Assembly: GCA_037957365.1 (NCBI GenBank)
Contig: JARHVA010000397.1
Span: 2,287,001 to 2,351,000 of the forward strand
Source of the DNA: Torreya grandis
Lineage: Eukaryota > Streptophyta > Pinopsida > Cupressales > Taxaceae
Reading direction: 5' to 3'
Length of the DNA stretch: 64,000 nucleotides
Each line of letters opens with the position of its first letter. The first letter of the stretch is position 1. A program made the translations under genes and the position numbers. Positions 37,752 through 48,588 of the stretch are shown piece after piece. The notes below the pieces were generated by a model. The model did not search any database. It saw nothing but the letters and a program-made list of their open reading frames with translations, and had not been told where the DNA came from.

Positions 37752-38484
37752 ATTTATTTTTTTGGGAAATTAGATATTTAATTCCTAATAATAAATGGGT
37801 CTAAGTAGATAAAATTAGTAAATAATATGAAATAATTAAGCCATTGATTTATTTAAACAAGTTGTATTTTTTCCATTTCTAAAGAAAGTCATGAGTGAGA
37901 TAAAATATGACTTAGCTTATTTTAGGCTATTATGGCTGAGACAGAGTTTGATATTAGAGGAATATGACTTGGACACTATCAAAAATAGAGATCTGGAGTT
38001 CATTTCTTGATTAGACAAGACCATTGAAAATAAGACACCCTATTATTTTTTGATATAATCTTGGTCTTGCCACTGTTATCCAAACTACTCACAAACATAT
38101 GATTTTTTTGTGTTTTATTAGTAGTGTCTTTGTGAGGTTGTGTAGAAAATTTTAGATCTTTGTTGTTATCATAACTCACTATAGAAATAATTATTCATGT
38201 TATTGTGTCTTTTATGTAATTAAATAAAACTTTGGAAAATAGGGAAAAGTGTTTAGTGTGTAAATGATAGATTGGATGCAATTCACATCCCATGTGTGGG
38301 CATGTTGCCTACATACCAATACTTTGAGGAGGGATGAAGCTATATGTAGTTCTCCTATTAAAGTGCTTGGTGAAATAGTATGATGAAAATGTAAGTAAAT
38401 GTGAAACTAACTATACTTGAAATGAATAGGGACTGGTGTAAAGGTTTGAATAAGCTTGAAATACTACTGGATGGTTGTATGTAC
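37752..38484 (-). repeat. LTR Z right half plus primer-site region (reversed)
   Basis: Its reverse complement matches 17,215-17,960, including CACACTAAACACTTTTCCCT, CTCCTCAAAGTATTGGTATG, AAGAAATGAACTCCAGATCT and CTCTGTCTCAGCCATAA. It passes beyond the primer-site-like motif into the 5' internal region of Z. Left of 37,752 (in plus coordinates) the match ends and repeat Y sequence begins. Its LTR end at 38,484 corresponds to the point where the 3' LTR at 23,810 stops. Confidence 0.8.
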
Positions 38485-38781
38485 ATCTCAAGCTTCAAAC
38501 AAACACTATTTGGCTATGAGAAATAGATGATAAGAATAGACACTAAGAAGAGCTATGGATGGGATATTTACAAGCATGAAATTTAGAACATGAGAGCTAA
38601 TTTTTATCAAGATAAAGAGGTATGTGCATATTCCATAAGACAAGGCCATTAAAATTTTAGTTTTGATATCTTAGGCATAGGTGGTCTAATAGTATGCATT
38701 GAAGAGAGGTTGGTGGTTTATGAGAGACCCTAGAGTCATCACAATCACTAGATGTTCCCATAGAGCTTACATTTTCTCTTC

Positions 38782-38988
38782 ATGAATTCCAAACCAATCT
38801 TTATCATAGCCCTCAAAATTCCATTTAGACCTTGCCTAGATTTCCTACCTAGAAGTATATCTGAGAGAGACCTCAAAAGGTTAAAGAAGTATGTTTTGAG
38901 GAGTCTAATCTTTAGGTTTCACAGTAGATCATACAAGAACCTACATATCATTTTTTTTAGGGAGAGGTATAAATTATTTAATCCATGA
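38782..38988 (+). pseudogene. M1 upstream ORF remnant, copy A
   Basis: An open 68-codon frame (NSKPIFIIALKIPFRPCLDF, then a basic RLKKYVLRS segment) has a counterpart at 48,885-49,085 with many shared residues (NAKPMFTIALKVPF, RLKKYVLR). The coding nature is suggested only by this parallel openness. Unknown function; possibly an N-terminal part of the element ORF. Confidence 0.35.
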
Positions 38989-39770
38989 TTTTTAGTCTAA
39001 TTTATCTAAGAATATTGATCTTATAAATCAACATCTTCAATATTCAATGGTAGCTACAAAGGCAACATAGTATCAAGTTACTTCTTTCACACCCATGGAT
39101 GTAATTAGTACAGAAGAAGAAATTTTTAAACCCATGTTTATGACTTGAAAGCAAATATAGTGGTCTAGAGAGAAATAATAACATTTAATAATAACTCAAG
39201 ATATTGAAGTTAAGATCAAGCAAGAGATATTTTAGCCTCTACTCCTTTGTCCTCAAAATCCCAAGACCTTTCCTTCATGGAAAGTTATTCAACAAACAAT
39301 ACAACAAAGAGAGGAGGTGAAGTTGATTAAAGAGGAGAAGCTCCATGTAAAAAATTAGGAATCTATGGTAACATCTATGGACCTTTCTCATCTTATTGAA
39401 TTTTTTTAGGGATATACCATGCTAATTATTGAGAAGGATCCTCTCTTTTATGAGGCAAATCAAGAAAATCTAGCTAAAATGAATGAATTTTATGAAGATG
39501 AGAAAGAAGCTTCAATTGGAGATTAAGATAATATCATTATTTAGACACTTGTAGGTAAGGACAACCATGACTTAGTCTTTCATAATGTCTAATAAGGTGA
39601 GTTGTAGGATGAACTTCAAGTAAAAGATGAGATTCATGAAGAAAAGGTTTTAGATGTGCCATAAGAGGTTGTTTCTCAAGAGCCTCTTAATCACATAGAA
39701 ACCATCCCAAATCAAGACGCTCCTCAAGAACTTACAAAATTCACCATTGATGAATGTAATCCAATCAAAT

Positions 39771-39787
39771 AAAATAAGTATCAAGTT
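39771..39787. repeat. Target-site duplication, left
   Basis: AAAATAAGTATCAAGTT, identical over 17 bp to 41,571-41,587. The paralogous empty site at about 49,874-49,892 reads AGATAAGTATCAAGGTAAT. Confidence 0.92.
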
Positions 39788-39941
39788 TTATATTAAGGTA
39801 AAAATAGGTTTTGAAGGGACCTCGAAACCCTTTAACAGAATCAAAAAAGATAAAGCATTACCAAGCACCAGGAAAAGCCTTCCTAAAACCTACTAAATAG
39901 TAGCATCAAAAATAGGTTATACAAGGACAACCTCAAAATCT

Positions 39942-39977
39942 AGTTTATGTTCAACCCCATAATTTTCCAAGTAAATA
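39942..39977 (-). pseudogene. Start of LINE ORF2 (endonuclease N-terminus)
   Basis: It begins within about 10-40 bp after the ORF1 stop. It reads IFTWKIMGLNIN, then TAG. The W..xGLN spacing matches the conserved beginning of L1-type endonucleases. The usual Asn after Trp is Lys here. Nothing further of ORF2 can be aligned. Confidence 0.6.
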
Positions 39978-40470
39978 TTTAATATCTATTTTTTAGGGGT
40001 AAAATCCAGAATAGTTGCCTGCTTGCCATCAACAATAGTCTGCATACTTTCTAGCTCTCTAGTTTTCCTAGTGGATCTTCTTCCAGGTTTGTCTGGAAAA
40101 CCAACATCTGGTTTCACCATAAAAAGTTGTTCATCTCTTTTTCCAAATTTATCCAGAGTAGAAGCAAGATGTTTCACCTTAGTTTGCTGGTCTTTTTTGC
40201 TGCTTCTAGTTTCTACCCCCTTAGTATTGGTCTTTTTTTCAGCCCTTTTTCTTTGGTTTAGAATATGCTTTAAGTTTTCTCCATTATCATTCAAAGGAAG
40301 CTCATCTAAAGGGAAATCATTATCAACTTGAATCTCCCTAGATTGAGAAGTAAGAAAAACTCCCTTCTCTAATTTATTTCTAGCTTCAGCCAAGAATTCA
40401 CCTTCCTCTAGCACAGTTTTATCATCTACATCTCTCCATCGGTCTTCTATCCTTTTGATAGAAAATGATT

Positions 40471-40644
40471 TGTTTTGATAGATCAGTCAAATCATCTATT
40501 CTTTGTACCATTATTATAGTATCTGATTGCATCCCATGTCCTTCTTCCTCATAATTTTGTTTTGATAGATCAGTCAAATCATCTATTCTTTGTACCATTA
40601 TTATAGTATCTGATTGCATCCCATGTCCTTCTTCCTCAAAAGAA
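40471..40644 (-). repeat. 87-bp tandem duplication in LINE ORF1
   Basis: Two copies of an 87-bp unit (29 codons; EEEGHGMQSDTIIMVQRIDD) start at 40,471 and 40,558 and are almost identical. Weaker, older repeats of a CTTCAAAAGAAGGCTC-type unit flank them at 40,632-40,735. The duplications keep the reading frame. Confidence 0.9.
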
Positions 40645-41490
40645 AGTCCTTTATTCACCTCAGTATGTGGAGCTTTAGGATCTTCAAAAGAAGGCTCTTT
40701 ATTTGCCTTAGCATGTATAACTTTAGAATCTTCATTATTCTTTTGTTATTATCGATGATCTTCTTTGAGTTTCCATACTTTCTTATCTGAACCTTGGTCT
40801 TTCTCCCATCCAAAACACTACTAGGATGATTTTTACTTTTGGAAGGACAATATTTGACCAAATGCCCCTATTTCTTACAAGCATAACAAGAATTTGGCAA
40901 GTCTTCAAAAACAATCCCTTGAGTTTTTTTGCCCAACTTGGATATTAGATCCACTTTTTCTTGGAGATGATTCAGATCTGCTACTTTAACATAAAGTCTG
41001 GCACTTTGAAGTTTGGATCTAGTAGCCGTAGCATTATCCAATGCCACAAGTTCACCAAAAGAACTAGCAATACCTTTAAAAATGTCCTCATGCCAAAAAT
41101 CTAAAGGGAGGCCAGGAAGTCTAACCCATATGGGAGTGGTTAAGAAAAAAGAATCTGAGAGATCCATGTTAGGCTCCCATTTCTTAATAGTGAGAGAACA
41201 TTTACCAAAAGACCACGGTCCTCCACATAGAACCATATTCATGTCTTCCTTACAGTTGAAGATAAACGAGAAGAAACCATTCAACATTGGTGCCATATCT
41301 ACCTCTCCTTGAATAACCCATTTCCTTTTAACCATTTTTGTAAGAGATTCTAGATCTAGTCTTGCTCCTAAAAATTTACCCACTAGGATGAAATCCATGT
41401 AGGAAACAGAAAAATCTATTAAAGGATCTGGAATAAAAACTTGAAACTCACCTTTCTCCCAACAAGACTTAACAATCACCGGCAGGAAAA

Positions 41491-41550
41491 GAGATTTTCC
41501 ATTGGATTTCTTGCCAAACAGAGATTTTCCATTGGATTTCTTGCCAAAGA
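41491..41550 (-). repeat. 30-bp tandem duplication at LINE 5' end
   Basis: GAGATTTTCCATTGGATTTC plus TTGCCAAA(C/G)A is repeated twice, encoding FGKKSNGKSL twice on the minus strand. It lies about 20 bp from the insertion boundary. Confidence 0.92.
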
Positions 41551-41570
41551 TAATGTTGATCTTAATATGG

Positions 41571-41587
41571 AAAATAAGTATCAAGTT
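41571..41587. repeat. Target-site duplication, right
   Basis: It is identical to 39,771-39,787. The sequence after it (AATGATGATTATTTTTGG) aligns with copy B after its single site (AATGATAAGGATTTTTGG). Confidence 0.92.
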
Positions 41588-42919
41588 AATGATGATTATT
41601 TTTGGCAATAATATATGGATATTTGTAAATAATATCAAGCTACTCAGGGTCTTACACTTCCTATTAAACATCTTAAAGACCAATCAACTATTGAATATAT
41701 CCAATTTGGCTCACAAGAAGAGAAAATTAATAAATATAAGATGAATTAATAGGTTTTTGTTGATCTAGTACCTCAAATTAGGAAATTTTGTCCTTTATCA
41801 TACCTAAAGAGATATAATAATCCAATCATGAATATCTTGACAAGTCACATATCCATGAGGAGTAGAATCAAGGTATTATGAAAGATATAGTAGATCATTG
41901 ACAACCCCTGAATGAAGAAGAATTATCATTATTAATTCAAAGTATTAGAATATGGGAGAAGGATTATTGGATCTTGGATCCATATATTCAATCCATATAC
42001 CTAAGAATATAAGCAAGTGGCTTAGCTACATCATCAAGAAGACAAGGACATACAAGTGCTCTTATCTATAAGAAGAGACTATCAAGAGATGGAAAACATG
42101 TTTAAAATTTCCATGGTGCATAAAATATTTTTCCATTTAATCCTAGAGGAAATCATCTTATTTTAGGTTAGTTGTTTTAGTTTAGTTTGTTTCAATAAGT
42201 GAATATTACAAGCAATAGTCTACTTCCCTTTTGTGTTGCTTTCATGTTTTTTTAGCTTAGTTATAAATGATTTATACTTTAGTTTTTGTTTCCATTTAGT
42301 TTTTTTGTTTTCACAGTCAAATAGGTGTTTCAAATCCCAAAAGAGTCTATTTTCCAGTCAAGAGAGTAATCAAGTCAAGTTGTTATGCTTTAATTTGCCA
42401 TTGTTATGTGAAATTTACCAGGTTATTTTGACTATAAATATGGTCAACCCCTATGACTCACCATAAATGCCACTAATTTGTCCTTTAAATTCTAAATACC
42501 AACCCCTAAAAACCAAAACTTTTCCTTGTATTATTATGAGCCTTTCAAAGTAGTCTAAACAGTGTATTTTTGGCCTAAAAGGGAGAATTTTTTGTCTTGA
42601 AATTTCAAAATTAGAGTTAAGAATCATTAAATGTGGTAAAAATACCTTAAAACATATTCAAATACATTACTTTAACTTAGTTCTAAAGTTTCATATTTTA
42701 AAAAGGTGTTTTGATGCATTTTAAAGCCAAAAAAGGCCTATCTTGGGCTCCCACATGTCAAAATTGGCCTTAAAAATAATTATAAAAGTATAATATTTGT
42801 TTTATCAAGAAATTTACCCATGTTTTTCCTCTCAAAACATTTAAATTTGTGGTTCATAGCTTAATTTATCAATAAAAATCTAAAAAGAGTTGATTTCATT
42901 CATATTCACAAGGATAGTA

Positions 42920-44068
42920 TAGACCTGTACAAAATTTTGTATGGTGAAGGTATGAACTAGGAAAAGTATAGAATAAGAAATATTCATGAAAAATTTAAGG
43001 GTAGTTATATTTAATTTAGGCCCTAAACTAGTCTCTTCTTTTCAAGTGGCTCCTTTTCACATAGTAACAAGCTTACAGGTTTGATGTTGGTACAGATTGA
43101 CGAGAGAAGGTATAGGATTAAATTTTGGGTCAAATATAGTAGAATTAGAGGGATTAATAATGGATTAAGTGGTTATATATTTTATTTCTTATCCCTCATT
43201 AATAATCCATTTGAATTTAGTATAAATTATGCAATCTTGCAACCAAGAAGATAACCAATTTTCTTCAATTTCTCTTCATCAAGGCATCATTTCAAGAAAA
43301 TTCCATTTTTTGGAGATTCTCAACAACCTAATATACCTTAAAATGAAAATATATAGGTCATTTTCACATTTTTTATGGTAAAAAAAATGATATTTTACAA
43401 GATGATTTCAATTATGTAGTCTACATGCTTAAAAAGGAATTATATAGTCATGGAGAGAGAAGGCAACATCAAGTTTTCTTGAATTTATGTTTACAAGGTC
43501 TCCTTAATGTTTATCATGTTATCCAATAAATTTTTATCAAAGTTTCATCAGGTTTAATATCCAAAAATACCATAGATATGCTTTCAAGCATCACCAAAAA
43601 ATTTAGCAAACTTTAAGGTTTCTTTGCATATTTTGAGGTTTTTAGCATTGGCCTAGGTTTCAATTTCATCTTCTTAATCTTCTCTAATGGCCACCAAAAT
43701 AGTATATAAGGTAGAGTATAGTTACATTCTTCCATTTTACTCAAAAAATTCTCTTAACATGCTCCCAATGCTCTTTTCCACCTTTATTTTGTTCATTTTC
43801 ATTACCTCTGGCATATGACTACCATTCTAACTAATCAACCTTTGTTCTACCCTTATTGAAGTGTCTGTATTCTCCATTCATATCTCACCACCCCTTTCAT
43901 TCACCTCCATCCAATCATAAATCTCATGAGAAGGATAAAACACATAAAAAGGGTATCAAGTTCATTCTAAGAGGTCATATAATCCAAGGTGACCTGTTAT
44001 AGCTAAGGAGAAGTGCACTTACAATAGTATATAATAATAAATAACTTTCATGAAACCTAACCTATATA
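42920..44068. other. Spacer after M1-A, LTR-like
   Basis: It has no counterpart in copy B, where the spacer is only about 250 bp and dissimilar. It contains a TATA-like TAGTATAAATTATGC at 43,219, preceded by a short inverted pair (TTAATAATGGATTA / TAATCCATT). No ORF. It may be LTR sequence belonging to the M1 element. Confidence 0.35.
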
Positions 44069-45608
44069 TTGGATCTTTAGGTGATGTTGGTAACAACTCA
44101 CCCTATACATTTATTCATCTTACTATCCTATTTAAGGTCAAAGTTCCATCTATAAACTTATTTGACCCAAAAAATGTTACACTTAGTTTATGGACTCAAG
44201 GTGGTTGGTCATTGACATAAGATCAAGATGTAACTGAGTGAGATTTTGATATCAATAAGGACATGGTTTAATTAAATCATTTGAGTGAATGAATTCAAGT
44301 CAATTGGCCTTGTTTCAAGGTTTGACACCCACCTACAGGCTAGGTTTTAATTAAAAATTGTGCTACAGCCGGGGATTTGGTAGTGCACAAGACCTTTTCA
44401 ATATAAAAGGGGACTAGATTGATCATCAAATGCATAGTTAGAGAGTAAGAACAATAACCTCAGTTCATATCTCTTAAAGACACATATGGGGTTATAAAAT
44501 GTCTCAAAAACATAGATTGAGACCTATAGTATCATCATGACATTAAACCATAGTCATGAAAAGGAGTTGGTGTTTTGATGAAGATTTTATGATGAAAGCT
44601 TCAATGAGGGTTTTATGTTTTATAAGTCATCATGACAAAGGGGCATTAAAAAAGGATACCTTGTTTTTTATTCAAACACTCCAAGCATTTTCAAATCATT
44701 ATTACAGTTCGTAAACACCTATACTCATAAGTGTAATCAAGTATAGAGGGGTTGAGATGGCTTTATTTTCAATTTGATGGTATTGTCTATGGATAAAAAA
44801 CATGTTTAATAAATCCTTTAAAATAAAAAACTTATAAATTGATCAAAGATCATTTTTGAAGAGGATCCTAAACACTTAGTACCATATTTAGTTGAATTAC
44901 CCTTCAAGCTCCCCCATATAGTCACTTATGGACTTGGCCATCCTTCAAGCTATTGAGCATTGATAAAGATAATGTTTTCTATGGAAATTTTCTTGTTCAA
45001 GATAATGTTAAAAAAAATGATGATGTTATAAACTCATCATAAGGGTTAAAAGGGCTCCAATCAAGTGCAAACTTAGGGCTAATAGTCAACTCAAAGGAAA
45101 GTCACAACCATACTTAGAACAAGCATGTAGAATAAGTTTAGAGTAAGAGGATTCATGTGAGACATCCTATATAAACTAATTAAATACTTGTCATCTTAAA
45201 AGACTATAGTCAAGCACTAGGGCACTATCGACTTAGCATGAAGGTATAATACAAGTTAACTCTATAGAATGAGACTATATGTAGGCTCAAAAGCATTATT
45301 TGAGAGTCAATATGCCATCAAGGGCATGTGAGAGTGTTTTTTATATGATGTGTGGGTATTTAAATAACAAATAGGGATTATATTCACATCAAATACCTCC
45401 ATTTCTTGCAATGTCCACATGCAGTAGTGTATACACATTCATATGAGGTCTATTAAGGAAGAGAAAACTGACATAAGAGACATGGAATATTTAATTTAAC
45501 CATGATTAGTAATAATGAATAAAAGGAGGGTTTTTATGACCTAATAAAATCTTATAAATATTTATTATAAACCAAACACCATGGTAAAACACCAAAATAT
45601 AGTCACAG

Positions 45609-46200
45609 TCAAACACATGACCCTATCTTGAGAGAAATGACAAGTTTGAGGCACCTAAACATGGAATTAAGAATTTTAAATTGGTAAAAATCATCCTTAT
45701 GACCACATAAATCTAATAATAATATTTTATAGTTCTTTTTACAAGTGTAATTACCCACTATTTTGACATAGTCACCAACATGTCCATTCAAGGTCACCAT
45801 TAGAGTAGTCAAGATTCTAGAGGGGTTTAAGGTGTGTTACGATGGTTGGATATTAATTTAAATGTTTTAAAATAATAGGATGATGTTAATAAATATTAAT
45901 AATACCTTTAAAAAGTTTCTAGAATCCAAATTATATGCAAACCATGCCCTTGAGGGCTAAAATAAGTAATTAGGCTTATAGCTCCATAAGGCATTTTTGA
46001 CCTATCAAGAAAGATGAAACCTAAAAAGTGATTTGATGAAATGATAAAATTCCCATGATGATGATTTAAATAATTTATAATTAATATAGGATTCATTTTT
46101 ATCCCAAGTAGTAAATTTGAACTCTACAGTTTTAGACACCCATTCAAGATACCTGATCAAATGCTTGTATCTTTCACCACATGAAGAGTTTGGATAAAAA
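45609..46200 (-). pseudogene. Unrecognised coding-like block in M2, copy A
   Basis: The minus strand reads ERYKHLIRYLEWVSKTVEFK, then a 62-codon open frame with FLDRSKMPYGAISLITYF and GHGLHIIW. A 67-codon frame with MVTLNGHVGDYVKIVGN follows. Order and residues match copies B and C. Frames differ between blocks, so at least one frame change or spliced gap separates them. Family not recognised. Confidence 0.4.
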
Positions 46201-47698
46201 CTATTATCACTATTTTATTAACCATATGTAAATATAATTCATGAATAATTAATTTTTTTTAAAAAAAAATTTTATGAAAAATATCTAAGAGCATAAGCAT
46301 GTCTAGAATGCTTGCAAACCCTACAAATGAATTTCCTTCACATGATATCTTCTCATATACTTTGCATGGAAACCTAATATTTTTATGGATATTTAGGGGG
46401 TATGTATAATAAAAATTTATGGAAATTAGTTTTTATTTTTAGGTCTTCAATTCATGAATCATTGTTAATAAGATTCATCTCTAAAACCCTCCTAAACCTT
46501 CGTAGTGATTATTTTTGGGAAAAATTGATTTTATTGATATCAAAACCTTATGTATCAACTTGAAACCTATTTAAACATAAATTAATCTCATATATGATCC
46601 TATAAATTCTTTTTTTTTATATGGAGCTATATGTATCAATGCATAAACTAGGGTTTTTGAAGAAAAAATAAGAAAAATGAGGTGCAAAGAAGTTTACATG
46701 AAATCAAATTCATGGATGTTGAATATTGAGACTTTTTATTCATACCCAAATCATAAGTTAGTCATAAATATTCCTATAAGTTCCCCTAACAACTCCTTCA
46801 AAACATCCAATCTATAGGAAAATGAGGTAGGATTGACCTAATCAACCATGGCGACTAAGTGGCAAGGGTTATTCATCAAGAAAAACTATCTCATGGTATG
46901 AGGAGTTGATTAAGGTATAATATAATATTTTTTGTATTTTTTCAAAGTTTTATGTAGGTTATATGGCCTTTAAGTGGATGAAGTAGGCTACTAGTCCTAT
47001 TTGGCCTAGTAGGCCTATTTGATCAAACAAGTAAAGATAATTGGCATTGAAAAGGATATATTTGAGTTATTTTAGAGTTACCACATTGTATAATTACATT
47101 AAAGTGGATATTATCATGCACATTCAACATTCAAGGGCCATTTCATGTAAAATGAGTTCAAGTAGAGTTAACTAGTCCTTAAGAACCGATCATCACTTAA
47201 GTTTACTAGCTGACTATCTTCATGCATCTTTCATGGACTTCATGCAAAGGAAGACATTATCACGTTTCAAATCACTTAAAAGAGTATTTATCCACCAAGA
47301 TATGACATAAAATTCATGCAAATAATCTTCAACAACTCAATAAGGGCCCATGATATCTTTCCAACAATAAAAAGGAAGATCATGCAAAATTTTCAACAAA
47401 AGGAGATTTATTAAGGACTATTTTCATAATATTTATACTCAAGTTTGAATGAAATTGAAATGGATTTTACCTCCTCTTCTCATATCTATTCTAATATCTT
47501 GTCTAGAGTTATTTCTATTTCTATATATGCAGGCTTTTAAGCCATTTTTCATATCCCTCTCTTGGGCATGACTAGACTCTACTAAGATTCAGCTTTGTAA
47601 ACTTTTGAGATAATAAAATTACTATATGTTGATTTCCATATTTTGGTATAGTGTGTTTATGTTGGTTTATTTGAACATGTGGTAGTATTTTCTCCCTT

Positions 47699-48165
47699 GT
47701 TAGGTCATGACCTCACCTAGCTACTAGTATGCTAGCTTATGTAGGTCATGTTTAGTGTTTAATGTCATTTGACTAAGCTAATAGTGGATATAATTTACTG
47801 GTTAATGACTCTAATTAGGCCTATTCCATAATTTCCCTCATGATTTGATCATCTGATTAAACCTTTATATGAAATAGTGATTTATTAGAGACTTTGGAGT
47901 TGTAGATTCAGTCATTATTTAGTCTTATTAATATTTTATTAGTTTAAGTAGAGTGGATGAACCAATAATATAGGTGTATCACCAATATTAGAAAATATTT
48001 CCCTTTTATTTTCCTTCAAACCCTTTTCATCACAAAAAAATAGTAGTTTAATAATCAGTGCAAAGTGATACATTAGAGGATCTATTCTCATCAGAACTAG
48101 AGGTCTAATCTGAGTTTAGGTGTCCCACACCTTAGATCATTCCAATGTTAGTCCAGGTGTGAAGG
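47699..48165. repeat. About 465-bp segment present in M2-A and M2-B, absent in M2-C
   Basis: It starts TTAGGTCATGACCTCACCTA and ends GTCCAGGTGTGAAGGAG. The matching segment in B is about 55,618-56,085. In C the two flanks (TTTCTCCCTTA and TTTTAGCTATC on the minus strand) are almost adjacent. It is either an insertion in the A/B ancestor or a deletion in C. No clear terminal repeats were seen. Confidence 0.6.
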
Positions 48166-48588
48166 AGTTTTAGAGCAAACTATTAGCTTTCAATAAGGGT
48201 GATATATGGGTTGATAACAATTTTAACATACTCAATGGGACACAAATTCAACCACTAGAGTATAAGTTTGTAGCATATTCATCTTTAGATCTAGTTTCAA
48301 GTACCCTTATGGTTCTTATCTCAAGGTAAAAGGCATATTTTTGTGCATAATTTTAGTTATCTTCATGATTTTCTAGGCTATGACATCCTATAGAGAAGGA
48401 CTCCATCATTCTTCTCCTTATCAATTATTCCAATATTATTATGATTAACCTTATCATGATCCATATTAGCCATATGATGAGTATATAGAGCCTTATAAAT
48501 AGTATAATGACTCATACTAGTCTTATAATATCCCACAATAATATTTTTATCTTTCTAACCAACCCAATAAAGTCTTAAAATAATCCAT

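Larger units (their letters stand above)
23811..38484. other. Inverted segment (about 14.7 kb)
   Basis: Reversing this segment joins ...CTTCCATATTCT (23,810) to reversed 38,484 (GTACATACAACCATCC...), restoring a continuous Z LTR. It also joins reversed 23,811 (...CCCAAAACAAT) to 38,485 (ATCTCAAGCTTCAAAC), matching the M2/M1 junction at 48,570-48,600 (...CTTAAAATAATCCATTTTAAGCTTCAAAC). Two independent repeats are repaired by one operation, to within a few bases. It could be a true chromosomal inversion or an assembly error. Confidence 0.75.
39986..41560 (-). pseudogene. LINE ORF1, DUF4283 plus CCHC zinc knuckle
   Basis: ORF1 protein of a plant L1-type element, expected to bind element RNA. 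The N-terminal half (41,450-40,870) is a good DUF4283 domain: LVGKFLGARLDLESL, KRKWVIQGEVDMAPM, WSFGKCSLTIKKWEP, IWVRLPGLPLDFWHEDIF. A CX2CX4HX4C knuckle follows (CYACKK-stop-GHLVKYC), with a TAG inside it at 40,868-40,870. After a frame change near 40,740-40,660 come acidic repeats, and then a Lys/Arg-rich C-terminal part is open from 40,414 to 39,986 (KPGRRSTRKTRE). The true start is cut off by 5' truncation. Only about three lesions break it. Confidence 0.85.
39788..41570 (-). mobile_element. L1-type LINE, ORF2 deleted (half-LINE), 17-bp TSD
   Basis: A 1,783-bp insertion in M1-A, absent from M1-B, bounded by perfect 17-bp duplications. On the minus strand it holds ORF1, missing its extreme N-terminus. 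It then has the start of ORF2 at 39,942-39,977, recognisable as FTWKIMGLN against the usual WN(V/I)RGLN of the endonuclease. After about 150 bp of terminal sequence it ends without a visible poly(A). The endonuclease remainder, RT and RNase H are all absent. CG dinucleotides are clearly more frequent here than in its surroundings, and its frames are much better preserved, so it is a comparatively young insertion. Confidence 0.85.
39047..42113 (+). pseudogene. M1 retroelement ORF, copy A, split by LINE
   Basis: Before the LINE the frame reads a Gln/Glu-rich protein (FYEDEKEASIGD, DELQVKDEIHEEKVLDVP) with TAG/TAA at probable Gln codons. After the LINE it resumes (41,588 on) and ends near 42,113 with a basic tail (TSSRRQGHTSALIYKKR, KFHGA in copy B). 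The acidic middle and basic end resemble 11-1020 at the start of the window, so this is a recurring retroelement ORF type. No enzyme motif is visible. Copy B carries the same frame without the LINE. Confidence 0.45.
38485..42919 (+). repeat. Long repeat module M1, copy A (with LINE insertion)
   Basis: It aligns with 48,589-51,174 from AAGCTTCAAACAAAC to TCATATTCACAAGGATAGTA once the LINE at 39,788-41,570 is removed. It contains a broken acidic/Gln-rich ORF and a long downstream non-coding part (GGGCTCCCACATGTCAAAAT in both copies). It directly follows the inversion breakpoint. Confidence 0.85.
44069..48588 (+). repeat. Long repeat module M2, copy A
   Basis: Collinear with 51,424-56,115 (copy B) and with reversed 23,811-28,093 (copy C). 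It starts TTGGATCTTTAGGTGATGTTGG and ends against M1-B at about 48,589. Relative to B it lacks about 560 bp near 45,130 (after ACAAGCATGTAG). It contains a segment of about 465 bp that C lacks (47,699-48,165). Confidence 0.85.

Noticed and set aside
40023..41312. Plus-strand ORFs at 40,023-40,331 and 41,013-41,312
   Set aside because: Antisense shadows of LINE ORF1, whose DUF4283 and CCHC motifs fix the coding strand as minus.
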